Under the pieces are notes generated by a model. That model saw nothing but the letters and a program-made list of their open reading frames with translations, made no database searches and was not told the DNA's origin. Made by a program: the position numbers and the translations under genes. Shown here in pieces: positions 1-8,045 of a stretch of DNA of 18,616 nt. Numbering within the stretch: the first letter of the stretch is position 1; each line of letters starts with the position of its first letter. This DNA comes from JABDBK01 sp964453575 (GTDB taxonomy: Bacteria; Pseudomonadota; Gammaproteobacteria; DSM-16500), in assembly GCA_964453575.1 (NCBI GenBank), contig CAYVRW010000043.1, positions 1 through 18,616 on the forward strand. Reading direction: 5' to 3'.

Positions 1-192
1 TGCTTGCAGCGCATCGCCTGATTTATAAGTTCGCTCAACCACTCGGCCTGTTTTTAAGTTACGGTATTTAATACGGTTAAAAGCCTGCCCCTTGCCCGGC
101 TTCACAAACTCATTTTCTAAAATGACACAAGGGTCATTATCGACCAGAATCTTCATCCCGCCGCGAATTTCATTAGTAGTATAGACACCCAT
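1..192 (-). CDS. efp: Elongation factor P, N-terminal part (runs off the left edge)
   Basis: Reading the minus strand from the ATG at 192-190 gives 64 uninterrupted codons to the window edge, beginning MGVYTTNEIRGG. The segment is the N-terminal KOW-like domain of EF-P, which binds between the P and E sites of the ribosome and relieves stalling at consecutive prolines. The loop KPGKGQ spans residues 31-36, with the modifiable lysine at position 34, the residue beta-lysylated in E. coli EF-P. The start is well supported by a Shine-Dalgarno AGGAGT (minus strand, 204-199) six bases upstream. The gene is divergent from epmB, whose product makes the modifying group, so enzyme and substrate are encoded side by side. 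The two remaining EF-P domains lie outside the window. Confidence 0.96.
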   Translation of the reverse strand, partial: MGVYTTNEIRGGMKILVDNDPCVILENEFVKPGKGQAFNRIKYRNLKTGRVVERTYKSGDALQA

Positions 193-195
193 TTT

Positions 196-225
196 TTTAC
201 TCCTATAACATTTTCGGCATATAAT
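196..225 (+). promoter_or_regulatory. Candidate epmB promoter
   Basis: A perfect -10 hexamer TATAAT lies at 220-225. The best -35 match is TTTACT at 196-201 (4 of 6 bases), with 18 bp between. Transcription would start near 231-233, about 25 nt before the epmB ATG. On the opposite strand TATTAT (226-221) could serve as the efp -10, with only a weak -35, so the divergent promoters probably overlap. This is a motif reading only. Confidence 0.5.
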
Positions 226-227
226 AC

Positions 228-245
228 GCTTCTTAATTAAGAAGC
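228..245. promoter_or_regulatory. Perfect 18-bp palindrome between efp and epmB, candidate operator
   Basis: GCTTCTTAATTAAGAAGC is its own reverse complement over all 18 bases. It begins two bases after the epmB -10 hexamer and covers the predicted epmB start point. It also lies in the promoter region of efp on the other strand. A homodimeric regulator bound here could control both genes. As RNA it could form a short hairpin with an AT-rich centre, but it lacks a T tract and is poorly placed to be a terminator. Confidence 0.45.
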
Positions 246-257
246 AAAAGATAAAAC

Positions 258-1238
258 ATGAAAAACCCATGGCAAAAGGCCCTTATAGAGGCCGTCACTA
301 ACCCTAAAGAATTGCTGCAACTGCTTGAATTAGATAGTAATTTACTCACACAAGCAGAATGCGCCCACAAACTTTTCCCCTTGAAAGTCCCCAGGGGTTA
401 TGTGACGCGCATGGAAAAAGGCAATCGCCGTGACCCTTTATTACTGCAAGTCTTGCCAGTGGATTTAGAAGAAAGAGAGGTCGAAGGTTATAGCAAAGAC
501 CCCTTGGCCGAAAAACAATTCAACCCCATTCCTGGCTTATTGCATAAATACAAAAGCCGTGTTTTGTTAACCATGACAGGAGCATGCGGCATTCACTGCC
601 GTTTTTGTTTCCGTAGACACTTTCCTTATGCTGACAACAACCCAGGCAATTCAGGCTGGATAGAAGTGATGGACTATATTGCAAAGGACAGCTCTATACA
701 TGAAGTCATTTTAAGCGGCGGCGATCCTTTAACCATGAGTGATCATCTATTAAGTGATTTCACAGAAAAACTTAACAACATTCCTCATTTAAAACGCCTA
801 CGTATTCACACGCGCATGCCTGTGATCTTACCTGAGAGGGTATGCGATGAATTAATTACGTGGATTAAAAAACTTAGACTCAAAACTATTATCGTCGTGC
901 ATTGCAATCACCCGAACGAAATTAATGCTGATGTCAGCATTGCATTAGCTAAACTTTCGCAAAGTGGAGTTACGCTTCTTAACCAAGGCGTGTTATTAAA
1001 AGATGTTAATGATAATGTAGAAACGTTACGTAAACTTAGTGAAAACTTATTTGCTGAGGGAGTATTGCCTTATTATTTGCATGTTTTAGATAAAGTCCAA
1101 GGTGCTGCGCATTTTGATATTGATCATACTCGCGCCATTGAATTACATAACGAACTCTCTGCGCAACTTTCGGGTTATCTTGTGCCAAAATTGGTGACGG
1201 AGAAACCTGGAGCTGCTGGAAAGATTAATGTTTTTTAA
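258..1238 (+). CDS. epmB: EF-P beta-lysylation protein EpmB (lysine 2,3-aminomutase, radical SAM)
   Basis: EpmB (YjeK) isomerises (S)-alpha-lysine to (R)-beta-lysine, which EpmA then joins to Lys34 of EF-P. The 326-residue protein carries the radical-SAM cluster motif CxxxCxxC (Cys110, Cys114, Cys117, in CGIHCRFCFRRHFPYA), which binds a [4Fe-4S] cluster and SAM. SGGDPL (residues 153-158) is a conserved motif of the aminomutase family. Near the C-terminus the segment PGAAGK resembles the PLP-lysine motif of lysine 2,3-aminomutases, making Lys322 the likely PLP-binding residue. Other stretches typical of EpmB are PRGYVTRMEKGN, PGLLHKYKSR and PYYLHVLDKVQGAAHF. Length is close to the E. coli protein (342). 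The ATG at 258 has only a weak purine-rich SD (aaaag) upstream. It is divergent from efp, which fits the shared pathway. It lacks the C-terminal extension of clostridial lysine aminomutases, which favours EpmB over a catabolic enzyme. Confidence 0.96.
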   Translation: MKNPWQKALIEAVTNPKELLQLLELDSNLLTQAECAHKLFPLKVPRGYVTRMEKGNRRDPLLLQVLPVDLEEREVEGYSKDPLAEKQFNPIPGLLHKYKSRVLLTMTGACGIHCRFCFRRHFPYADNNPGNSGWIEVMDYIAKDSSIHEVILSGGDPLTMSDHLLSDFTEKLNNIPHLKRLRIHTRMPVILPERVCDELITWIKKLRLKTIIVVHCNHPNEINADVSIALAKLSQSGVTLLNQGVLLKDVNDNVETLRKLSENLFAEGVLPYYLHVLDKVQGAAHFDIDHTRAIELHNELSAQLSGYLVPKLVTEKPGAAGKINVF

Positions 1239-1300
1239 TTGAAAAATCCTTGCTTTTAAAACCCATCAGTTTAAACTTCTATCATAATTTTAATAATGAC

Positions 1301-1306
1301 AGGAGT
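1301..1306 (+). promoter_or_regulatory. Shine-Dalgarno site that fixes the start of paralogue 1
   Basis: AGGAGT lies four bases before the ATG at 1311. It falls inside the longer reading frame that opens at 1296, so the ATG at 1296 would leave the SD unused. The same AGGAGT precedes copies 2 (3550-3555), 3 (5800-5805) and 4 (8036-8041), in each case just ahead of the conserved N-terminus. Confidence 0.8.
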
Positions 1307-1310
1307 CTAC

Positions 1311-3512
1311 ATGACTATTCCTCTTTATTTCGAAGAAATTTCCGATTACATTGAAAGTAACATTACTCAAGCTGATATCATTTTAAAAAACCTTTATGAT
1401 AAACATCTAAAAAAGAAAGATACGCACGCCACGCCATCATTCACAAAAAATAAATCAGATATTTTTTACTCTCTTCCTTCGTCAACGCATAAAAAAATAA
1501 AAATTGAACCCTCTCTTTCTTCTACTTTGACAAAAATTCTTAACTTATATGATGTAGAACCCGCAAACATTCTCGCAATACTCAATGCGTTCGTGAGTTA
1601 CTTTCCGGAAGAAATACATAAATTACCTGAGCATATCAAATCTCAGCTTAATATAGTAAAACCCTCGGACATTTTATCGCATGCGGTGGATGAATCACTC
1701 ATGTTTCAAATGGTAGTTGAAGGAAAGACAGATAATCTTGATCCTCTGTTAGGTGAACTCCCTGACAAAGGGAAAAATATAATAAACCGTATATTGCAGG
1801 ATGGTGTATCCTATTATCCAAATCTAACATCAAGTAACATAAAATTCTTAGGTCAAATTCCAGCGTCCATTGCTGCATTGCCTTTGTCATTAAAAAATCA
1901 TATCTTTAATATTCTTCTTAAATTTTTTACACATACTGAACGTGATACGGCCCTCGCTGCACTGGCTCACTCACTATCAACCATTCCTAATTTTCAACAG
2001 AACGTATCGAAAAAATTATATGACATTTTACAATCAAATGAATATTTTTATCACAGAGAGGCTGCCCAATGCTTAAATCAATTAGTCGACAAAGGTCTCT
2101 TGCATTATTCAGATGAAAGCAAAGAAATTATAGTTGATTATCTTAATCATCTTAAAAATGCATCCCATATTTACGAGAAACTTCATATAATAATTTCCCT
2201 AAGCAAATTAGAAAATCTTCTCTCGCTATGCGACACAGACATTACAAAAGAAATGTTATTGACTTTGTGTCATATTTTGAATACAGAGGACTTTCTTGCA
2301 GGAAATGTTTTAGTAACACTTAGTAACTTAAGTCATGTTATAGCTAATATGCCAAAAGAACTCATTGATTGCGTGATAAATGATTTTATTAAACAAGTGC
2401 CCCATTTGCCTAATACAGATATAAGAGAGATTAAAAAATTACAATGCGTTTTAGAAAAAAATCCCATTTATATAGAAAAAATGTTGTCTGCCATTTTTAA
2501 TGAAATCATGTCTTCTTCAGGCCCCGATAATAACAAGTTTAAAATAACGCAGTTAGGTGAGTTATTTGTTTCATGGCATGGCCTTCTGAAAGATATGAAA
2601 CATATAGAAATTGCTTTTCTCAAAAAGCTGTACCAACATTTTAAGGAAAATGAGCCGTCAAAATGGATTAAAGATTGTGATTTTGCCACTTTGATCCGTT
2701 GTTTTGAACACTTACCGGAAGAAACATCTCTCTTTGTGGACTTTTTTAAAGAAAGGCTTAATGACAATGATATGTATACACGAAACTATGCTATGTATGC
2801 CTTAGGACATTTACATTTCTCATTGAGTACTCAACCTGATTCTGGCCTTAGTGTTTTGGCACACATGAATGAAGATTTATCTAAAGATATTCAAGATAAT
2901 AAATGCACACCTCATACTTATAACATATTCTCTTCATTTGGCCTCATGTCGAATCTATTAAACATTCACCAAGAATTCATTAAAGATGTTTTTATGAATT
3001 TAACGCTATGTGTTTCGACACTACAGGAAAAAGATAATACTAAGAGTACATTGATGGATAAAAAAGGCATTGTTAAGTCGATCAACCTATTACAAAAACA
3101 TCTTAATCATGTCTCAGTAGCGCCGGAAGATAAGAAAAAAATACTTACATTTTTAGAAAAAAATGTATCCACATCACTTGAAACGTTATACTTACTTAGT
3201 AAGCATATGAATAAATATACATTATGTACACAATATCTTGCTCATTTTATTGATGATCCTGAGTTTCCTCAACTTTTAATTAATATAACTTCTGACATAC
3301 CAACAAATTCACAACGATTGAGTTTTGCATGCATGCTAGCAAATTTTTTGAAACATTATCACCCTCAGGCAAGTAATGCTAATGCTGTAGGGGCATTATT
3401 TTTTCATCTTAAACGTCAAGAATTGCTTTCAGAACAACTGCCGAAGGAATTAGTAACGTGTGTTGAAGAATATATTGATGAGGGACTAAGTTTTAAGACC
3501 AAATCTTATTAA
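1311..3512 (+). CDS. HEAT/ARM-like helical repeat protein, tandem paralogue 1
   Basis: I do not recognise this family. The 733-residue product (start at 1311, not the in-frame ATG at 1296) has no signal peptide and no membrane segment, so it is probably cytosolic or exported by a route that needs no N-terminal signal. It consists almost entirely of paired amphipathic helices resembling HEAT/ARM repeats, for example ALAALAHSLSTIPNF near residues 214-228 and YALGHLHFSL at 496-505. Family landmarks are an N-terminal YFEEISDYIESNITQ segment, FYSLPSSTHKK near residue 50, ELPDKG at 149-154, CFEHLPEE at 464-471 and the tail CVEEYIDE (717-724) followed by a basic GLSFKTKSY end. No catalytic motif is visible. 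A binding or scaffold role is likely from the fold. It follows epmB by 72 nt with no obvious terminator; any promoter in that gap is weak. Confidence 0.85.
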   Translation: MTIPLYFEEISDYIESNITQADIILKNLYDKHLKKKDTHATPSFTKNKSDIFYSLPSSTHKKIKIEPSLSSTLTKILNLYDVEPANILAILNAFVSYFPEEIHKLPEHIKSQLNIVKPSDILSHAVDESLMFQMVVEGKTDNLDPLLGELPDKGKNIINRILQDGVSYYPNLTSSNIKFLGQIPASIAALPLSLKNHIFNILLKFFTHTERDTALAALAHSLSTIPNFQQNVSKKLYDILQSNEYFYHREAAQCLNQLVDKGLLHYSDESKEIIVDYLNHLKNASHIYEKLHIIISLSKLENLLSLCDTDITKEMLLTLCHILNTEDFLAGNVLVTLSNLSHVIANMPKELIDCVINDFIKQVPHLPNTDIREIKKLQCVLEKNPIYIEKMLSAIFNEIMSSSGPDNNKFKITQLGELFVSWHGLLKDMKHIEIAFLKKLYQHFKENEPSKWIKDCDFATLIRCFEHLPEETSLFVDFFKERLNDNDMYTRNYAMYALGHLHFSLSTQPDSGLSVLAHMNEDLSKDIQDNKCTPHTYNIFSSFGLMSNLLNIHQEFIKDVFMNLTLCVSTLQEKDNTKSTLMDKKGIVKSINLLQKHLNHVSVAPEDKKKILTFLEKNVSTSLETLYLLSKHMNKYTLCTQYLAHFIDDPEFPQLLINITSDIPTNSQRLSFACMLANFLKHYHPQASNANAVGALFFHLKRQELLSEQLPKELVTCVEEYIDEGLSFKTKSY

Positions 3513-3560
3513 ACTTGTACAAATAAATCTTACATTTGAAATGCATAACAGGAGTTACCC

Positions 3561-5774
3561 ATGAATATCCCTCCCTATTTCGATGAAATTTCCGATTATA
3601 TTGAAAATAACATTACTCAGCCCGATATTATTTTGAAAAATCTTTATGATAAACACTTAAAAGATAAAAACACACACGCGACTCGATTATTTACAAAAAA
3701 TATATCAACTATCTTTTACTCTCTCCCTTCATCAACTCTTAAGAAAAGGAAAAAAACTCAACCTCCTCTCTTTTCAACTTTGACAGAAATGCTTGGTTTA
3801 TACGATATAACATCTACAGATAAAAAAACAAGCATCATCTCAATACTGAATGTATTTGTGAGTTTCTTTCCAGAAGAAATGCATAAACTACCTGCACATA
3901 TTAAATCGCAGCTTAACATAACAAAACCTTCGGATATTTTATCTCATTTGTTCGATGAATCACTCATGTCCAAAATGATAACTCATGGACGAGTAGAGGG
4001 CCTCGATCCTCTATTAGGCGAACTGCCCGATAAAGGGAAAAAAGTCATACAACATGCGCTGCAAGATATAGAAAGAGATCGTGCGCGACATCTTAGAATA
4101 GATGACCCTATACAATCCTTAGGTCAAATTCCAGCATCCATTGCCGCATTGCCTTTGCCATTAAAAAATAATATCTTGACCAGCCTTCTCGAAAATTTAA
4201 AAGATCAGGAACATGCTTATACCCTCGCTGCACTTGCTCACTCGCTGTCAACCGTTCCTAACTTTAAAGAGCGTGTGTCTGAAAGATTACATGCGATCTT
4301 ACTCTCAAAAAAGCATTTTTTTGTTCACGAATATGCTGCTCATTGCTTAAGTCAATTAGTCGACAAAGGTGTTTTGCATTATTCAGATGAAAGTAAAAAA
4401 ATCATAACCGATTATCTAAATCATCTTAAAAATTGGCCCGGTTTTATCGATAGATTCAATCTATTACTTTCCCTGAAAGAGTTAGAAAATCTTGTTTCCG
4501 TCTGCGATGCAGAGGTTGCAAAAGAAATTATATTGACATTGTGTCATATTATAAATACAGACGACTCCCTTAATACAGATGTTTTAGAGACGCTATGCAA
4601 TTTAAGTCATGTCATTACTACCATGCCAGAAAAAATCGTCGATACTGTAGTAGATAACTTTATTAAACAAGTGCCCCATTTAGATTGCGCAAATATATCC
4701 GAGATTAAAAAATTACAATGCGTTTTAGAAAAAAAACCTATCTATATAGAAAAAATGCTATCGGCAATTTTTAATGAGATCCTGTCTTCTTCAGATCCCA
4801 ATAATGCTAACTCGGGCAAAATGGTAGAGTTAGGTCGTTTATTTGTTTCATGGCATGGCCTTCTGAAAGATATGAAACATATAGAAATTGATTTTCTCAA
4901 AAAGCTCTATCAACATTTTAAAGAGAATGATCCGTCAAAATGGTTGATATGTTATGATTTTTTTACTTTGATCAGTTGTTTTGAACACCTACCTGAAGAA
5001 TCATTTCCACTCGTAGATTTTTTCAAAGAAAAACTTAACGATAGTAATGAGATTGCGCGCGACTATGCTATTGAAGCCTTAGGATCTCTAAACTTTTCTT
5101 TAAAAACTCAATCAGACTCAGGCTTCAGTGTTTTAACACGCATGAATGGAATGCTTTCTAGGAATGTTCAAGACAACAAAGATACATCAGTTACTTATAG
5201 CATACTCTTTTCATTTGGCCGTATGTCAGATTTACTAAGCATTCATCAAGAGTTAATTAAAGATGTTTTCATGAATTTAAATCGACATATTTTGACATTA
5301 TCTAAATGGAATATCAGAACTGGTGAAAATATTTTGATGATCAACCTATTACAAAAACATCTTAATCATGTTTCAGTAGCGCCGGAATACAAGAAAAAAA
5401 TACTTACATTTTTAGAAGAGAATATCAATGTACACAATGCGCTTCCAATTCTATACTTGCTTAATAAACATATGAATAAAAAAACCTTGCTATCAAATTA
5501 TCTTGAACGTTTTGTAGGTATGCCTGAATTTACCCAGTTTTTAATTAATATAACTTCTGACATACAAGAGCATTCAAAACGATTAAGTTTTGTGTGCATG
5601 TTGTCAAAGTTTAAACATCTTCACCCTCAGTCGATTGATGTGGCTAATACTTTAGGGACATTATTTTTAAATCTTAGACGTCAGGAATTCCTTTCGGAAA
5701 ATCTGCCTAAAGAATTAGTAGCATGTGTTGAAGAGTATATTGAGGACAAATGTATTAAGGCAAAATGTTATTAA
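3561..5774 (+). CDS. HEAT/ARM-like helical repeat protein, tandem paralogue 2
   Basis: This 737-residue protein is a close relative of copy 1 and closest of all to copy 3. It starts MNIPPYFDEISDYIENN, with AGGAGT five bases before the ATG. ELPDKG is at residues 154-159. Helical pairs recur throughout, such as TLAALAHSLSTVPNF, YAIEALGSLNFSL and FGRMSDLLSIHQELIKDV, as expected for an alpha-solenoid. The C-terminus is CVEEYIEDKCIKAKCY (722-737), an acidic patch then a lysine-rich end with three cysteines in the last 16 residues. The gap from copy 1 is 48 nt and to copy 3 is 37 nt, so co-transcription is likely. No signal peptide, membrane span or enzyme motif is seen. Its DNA carries a 52-nt stretch identical to copy 1 and a 37-nt stretch identical to copy 3, which points to recent duplication or gene conversion. 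Confidence 0.85.
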   Translation: MNIPPYFDEISDYIENNITQPDIILKNLYDKHLKDKNTHATRLFTKNISTIFYSLPSSTLKKRKKTQPPLFSTLTEMLGLYDITSTDKKTSIISILNVFVSFFPEEMHKLPAHIKSQLNITKPSDILSHLFDESLMSKMITHGRVEGLDPLLGELPDKGKKVIQHALQDIERDRARHLRIDDPIQSLGQIPASIAALPLPLKNNILTSLLENLKDQEHAYTLAALAHSLSTVPNFKERVSERLHAILLSKKHFFVHEYAAHCLSQLVDKGVLHYSDESKKIITDYLNHLKNWPGFIDRFNLLLSLKELENLVSVCDAEVAKEIILTLCHIINTDDSLNTDVLETLCNLSHVITTMPEKIVDTVVDNFIKQVPHLDCANISEIKKLQCVLEKKPIYIEKMLSAIFNEILSSSDPNNANSGKMVELGRLFVSWHGLLKDMKHIEIDFLKKLYQHFKENDPSKWLICYDFFTLISCFEHLPEESFPLVDFFKEKLNDSNEIARDYAIEALGSLNFSLKTQSDSGFSVLTRMNGMLSRNVQDNKDTSVTYSILFSFGRMSDLLSIHQELIKDVFMNLNRHILTLSKWNIRTGENILMINLLQKHLNHVSVAPEYKKKILTFLEENINVHNALPILYLLNKHMNKKTLLSNYLERFVGMPEFTQFLINITSDIQEHSKRLSFVCMLSKFKHLHPQSIDVANTLGTLFLNLRRQEFLSENLPKELVACVEEYIEDKCIKAKCY

Positions 5775-5811
5775 ACTATTTCCATATTAAAACATTTATA
5801 GGAGTCTGCGC

Positions 5812-8010
5812 ATGACAATCCCTCACTATTTTGATGAAATTTCTAATTACATTGAAAACAATATTACGCAGCCCGATATCATTTTGAAAATTCTTTATGA
5901 TAAACACCTAAAAAATAAAAACACACGCACTCGAACATTCACAAAAAATAAACCAACTATCTTTTGCTCTCTTCCTTCATCAACTCATAAAAAGGGAGAA
6001 ATAATTGAATCCTCTCTTTTTTCAACTTTGAAAGAAATGCTTGATTTATATGATATAACATCTAGAGAGCTAAAAAAATGCATTATCTCAATACTCAATG
6101 CATTCGTGAGTTATTTTCCGGAAGAAATTGATAAATTACCCGTACATATCAAATCTCAACTTAGCATCATCAAACCTTCGGATATTTTATCGCATTTGGT
6201 TGATAAATCACTCCTGCCTAAAATGATAGCTAACGGACAAGCCGAAGGCCTCGATCCTCTATTATGTGAATTGCCTGATAAAGGGGAAAATGCCATACAA
6301 AATGTGTTGCGAGAAAGAGAAAAAGATCCTGCGCGACATCTTAGCATAAGAGATTTTCTAAAATCCTTAGGTCAAATACCAGCATCCGTTGCCGCATTGC
6401 CTTTGCCATTAAAAAACAATATCTTGACCACTCTTCTTGGAAATATAATTAATCACGAACATGCTAATACCCTTGTTGCACTTGCTCACTCACTGTCAAC
6501 CGTTCCTAACTTTCAAGAGCGTGTGTCCGAAAGATTACATACGATCTTACGCTCAGAAAGGCCATTTGTGGGTCACGATAATGTTGCTTATTGTTTAAGT
6601 CAATTAGTTAACAAAGGTCTTTTGCATTATTCAGATGAAAGCAAAAAAATTATCGCTGATTACCTTAATCATCTTAAAAATGGGATTTATTCGCACGATA
6701 GATACCATCTATTATCTTGCCTGAAAGAGTTAGGAAATCTTGTTTCCGTATGCGATGTTAGTATTGCAAAAGAGCTTATATTAGCATTGTGCCATATTTT
6801 AAATACAGATGATCAAAGCTGTAGGAATATTTTATTAATAGCACTGAGCAATTTAACTCATGTCATTATTACCATGCCAGAAGAAGTCATCGATACTGTG
6901 GTTGATAGCTTTATTAAACAAATACCTTATTTAGATTGGGGAAATTTATCCGATATTAAAAAATTTCAATGCGTATTAGAACTAAAACCTAGTTATATAG
7001 AAAAAATGTTATCGGCCATTTCTGGTGAGATCATGGATACTATTAACCATAGTCACAGGGGTAAAATGGAAGAGTTAGTTGAGTTATTTGTTTCATGGCA
7101 TAGCCTTCTGAAAGATATGAAACATGTAGAAATTGATTTTCTCAAAAAACTCTATCAACATTACAAGGAAAATGCTTCGTCAAAATGGATATCTCTTAGT
7201 AATTTCTCCGATTTAATCAGTTGCTTTGAACACCTGCCGGAAGAACTATTTCCACTCGTCAATTTTTTCAAGGAAAAACTAAACGATAATGATGAAACTA
7301 CGTGTACCTATGCTATATATGCCTTAGGAAATCTACACTTCTCTTTAAAATTTCAATTTGACTCAGGTCTCAGTGTTTTAACACACATGAATGAGATTTT
7401 TTCTAAACCCGTTCAAGATATAAATGATGAGCTACATGCCCATGCCATACTCTCTTCACTTGGCCATATGTCAGATTTATTAAGCATTCATCAGACGTTA
7501 ATTAAAGATGTTTTCATGAATTTAAATCGATATATATTGACACAACCTTTTGCCCAATCTAAATATGAAATTATTAACTTAATCAACCGATTACCAAAAC
7601 ATCTCAATGAGGCTACACCGGAAGATAAGAGAAAAATACTTACCTTTTTAGAAGAAAATATTGATGAATACACAATGTTTCCGACCCTATGCTTGCTCAG
7701 TAAGCATATGAATAAAAAAACCTTGCTATCAAAATATCTTGATCGTTTTGTAGGTATGCCTGAATTTACGAAGTTTTTAATGAATACAATTTCTGATATA
7801 CCCACACATTCACAACGATTAAGTTTTGTGTGCATGTTGGCAAAGTTTAAATATCATCTTCCTCAGTCGATGGCTTTGGCTAATACCTTAGGCGCATTAT
7901 TTCTACATCTTAGACGTCAAGAATTGCTTTCGGAAAAACTGCCTAAGGAATTAGTGGGATGTGTTGAAGAGTATGTTGAGGACAAATGTATTAAGGCAAA
8001 ATGTTATTAA
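5812..8010 (+). CDS. HEAT/ARM-like helical repeat protein, tandem paralogue 3
   Basis: This 732-residue product is the near twin of copy 2. It opens MTIPHYFDEISNYIENN and ends CVEEYVEDKCIKAKCY, with the last eight residues identical to copy 2. ELPDKG occupies residues 153-158, preceded here by a Cys (LLCELPDKG) instead of Gly. Solenoid-like helices include TLVALAHSLSTVPNF, YAIYALGNLHFSL and LGHMSDLLSIHQTLIKDV. AGGAGT at 5800-5805 supports the start. The 3' end, including the stop codon and two following bases, is identical to that of copy 2 over 37 nt. The downstream spacer also resembles the one after copy 2 (both contain ATATTAAAA before the SD), so the unit that duplicated probably included the intergenic ribosome-binding region. 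Function unknown; a protein-binding scaffold is the safest reading. Confidence 0.85.
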   Translation: MTIPHYFDEISNYIENNITQPDIILKILYDKHLKNKNTRTRTFTKNKPTIFCSLPSSTHKKGEIIESSLFSTLKEMLDLYDITSRELKKCIISILNAFVSYFPEEIDKLPVHIKSQLSIIKPSDILSHLVDKSLLPKMIANGQAEGLDPLLCELPDKGENAIQNVLREREKDPARHLSIRDFLKSLGQIPASVAALPLPLKNNILTTLLGNIINHEHANTLVALAHSLSTVPNFQERVSERLHTILRSERPFVGHDNVAYCLSQLVNKGLLHYSDESKKIIADYLNHLKNGIYSHDRYHLLSCLKELGNLVSVCDVSIAKELILALCHILNTDDQSCRNILLIALSNLTHVIITMPEEVIDTVVDSFIKQIPYLDWGNLSDIKKFQCVLELKPSYIEKMLSAISGEIMDTINHSHRGKMEELVELFVSWHSLLKDMKHVEIDFLKKLYQHYKENASSKWISLSNFSDLISCFEHLPEELFPLVNFFKEKLNDNDETTCTYAIYALGNLHFSLKFQFDSGLSVLTHMNEIFSKPVQDINDELHAHAILSSLGHMSDLLSIHQTLIKDVFMNLNRYILTQPFAQSKYEIINLINRLPKHLNEATPEDKRKILTFLEENIDEYTMFPTLCLLSKHMNKKTLLSKYLDRFVGMPEFTKFLMNTISDIPTHSQRLSFVCMLAKFKYHLPQSMALANTLGALFLHLRRQELLSEKLPKELVGCVEEYVEDKCIKAKCY

Positions 8011-8045
8011 ACGATTTTTATATTAAAAAAATGATAGGAGTTCAC

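Noticed and set aside
1296..1310. ATG at 1296 as the start of paralogue 1
   Set aside because: The AGGAGT at 1301-1306 falls inside these codons and correctly precedes the ATG at 1311; the five extra residues are not seen in the other copies.
8001..8045. ATG at 8001 as the start of paralogue 4
   Set aside because: It overlaps the end of copy 3, has no fitting SD, and the family N-terminus begins at 8046 after AGGAGT.
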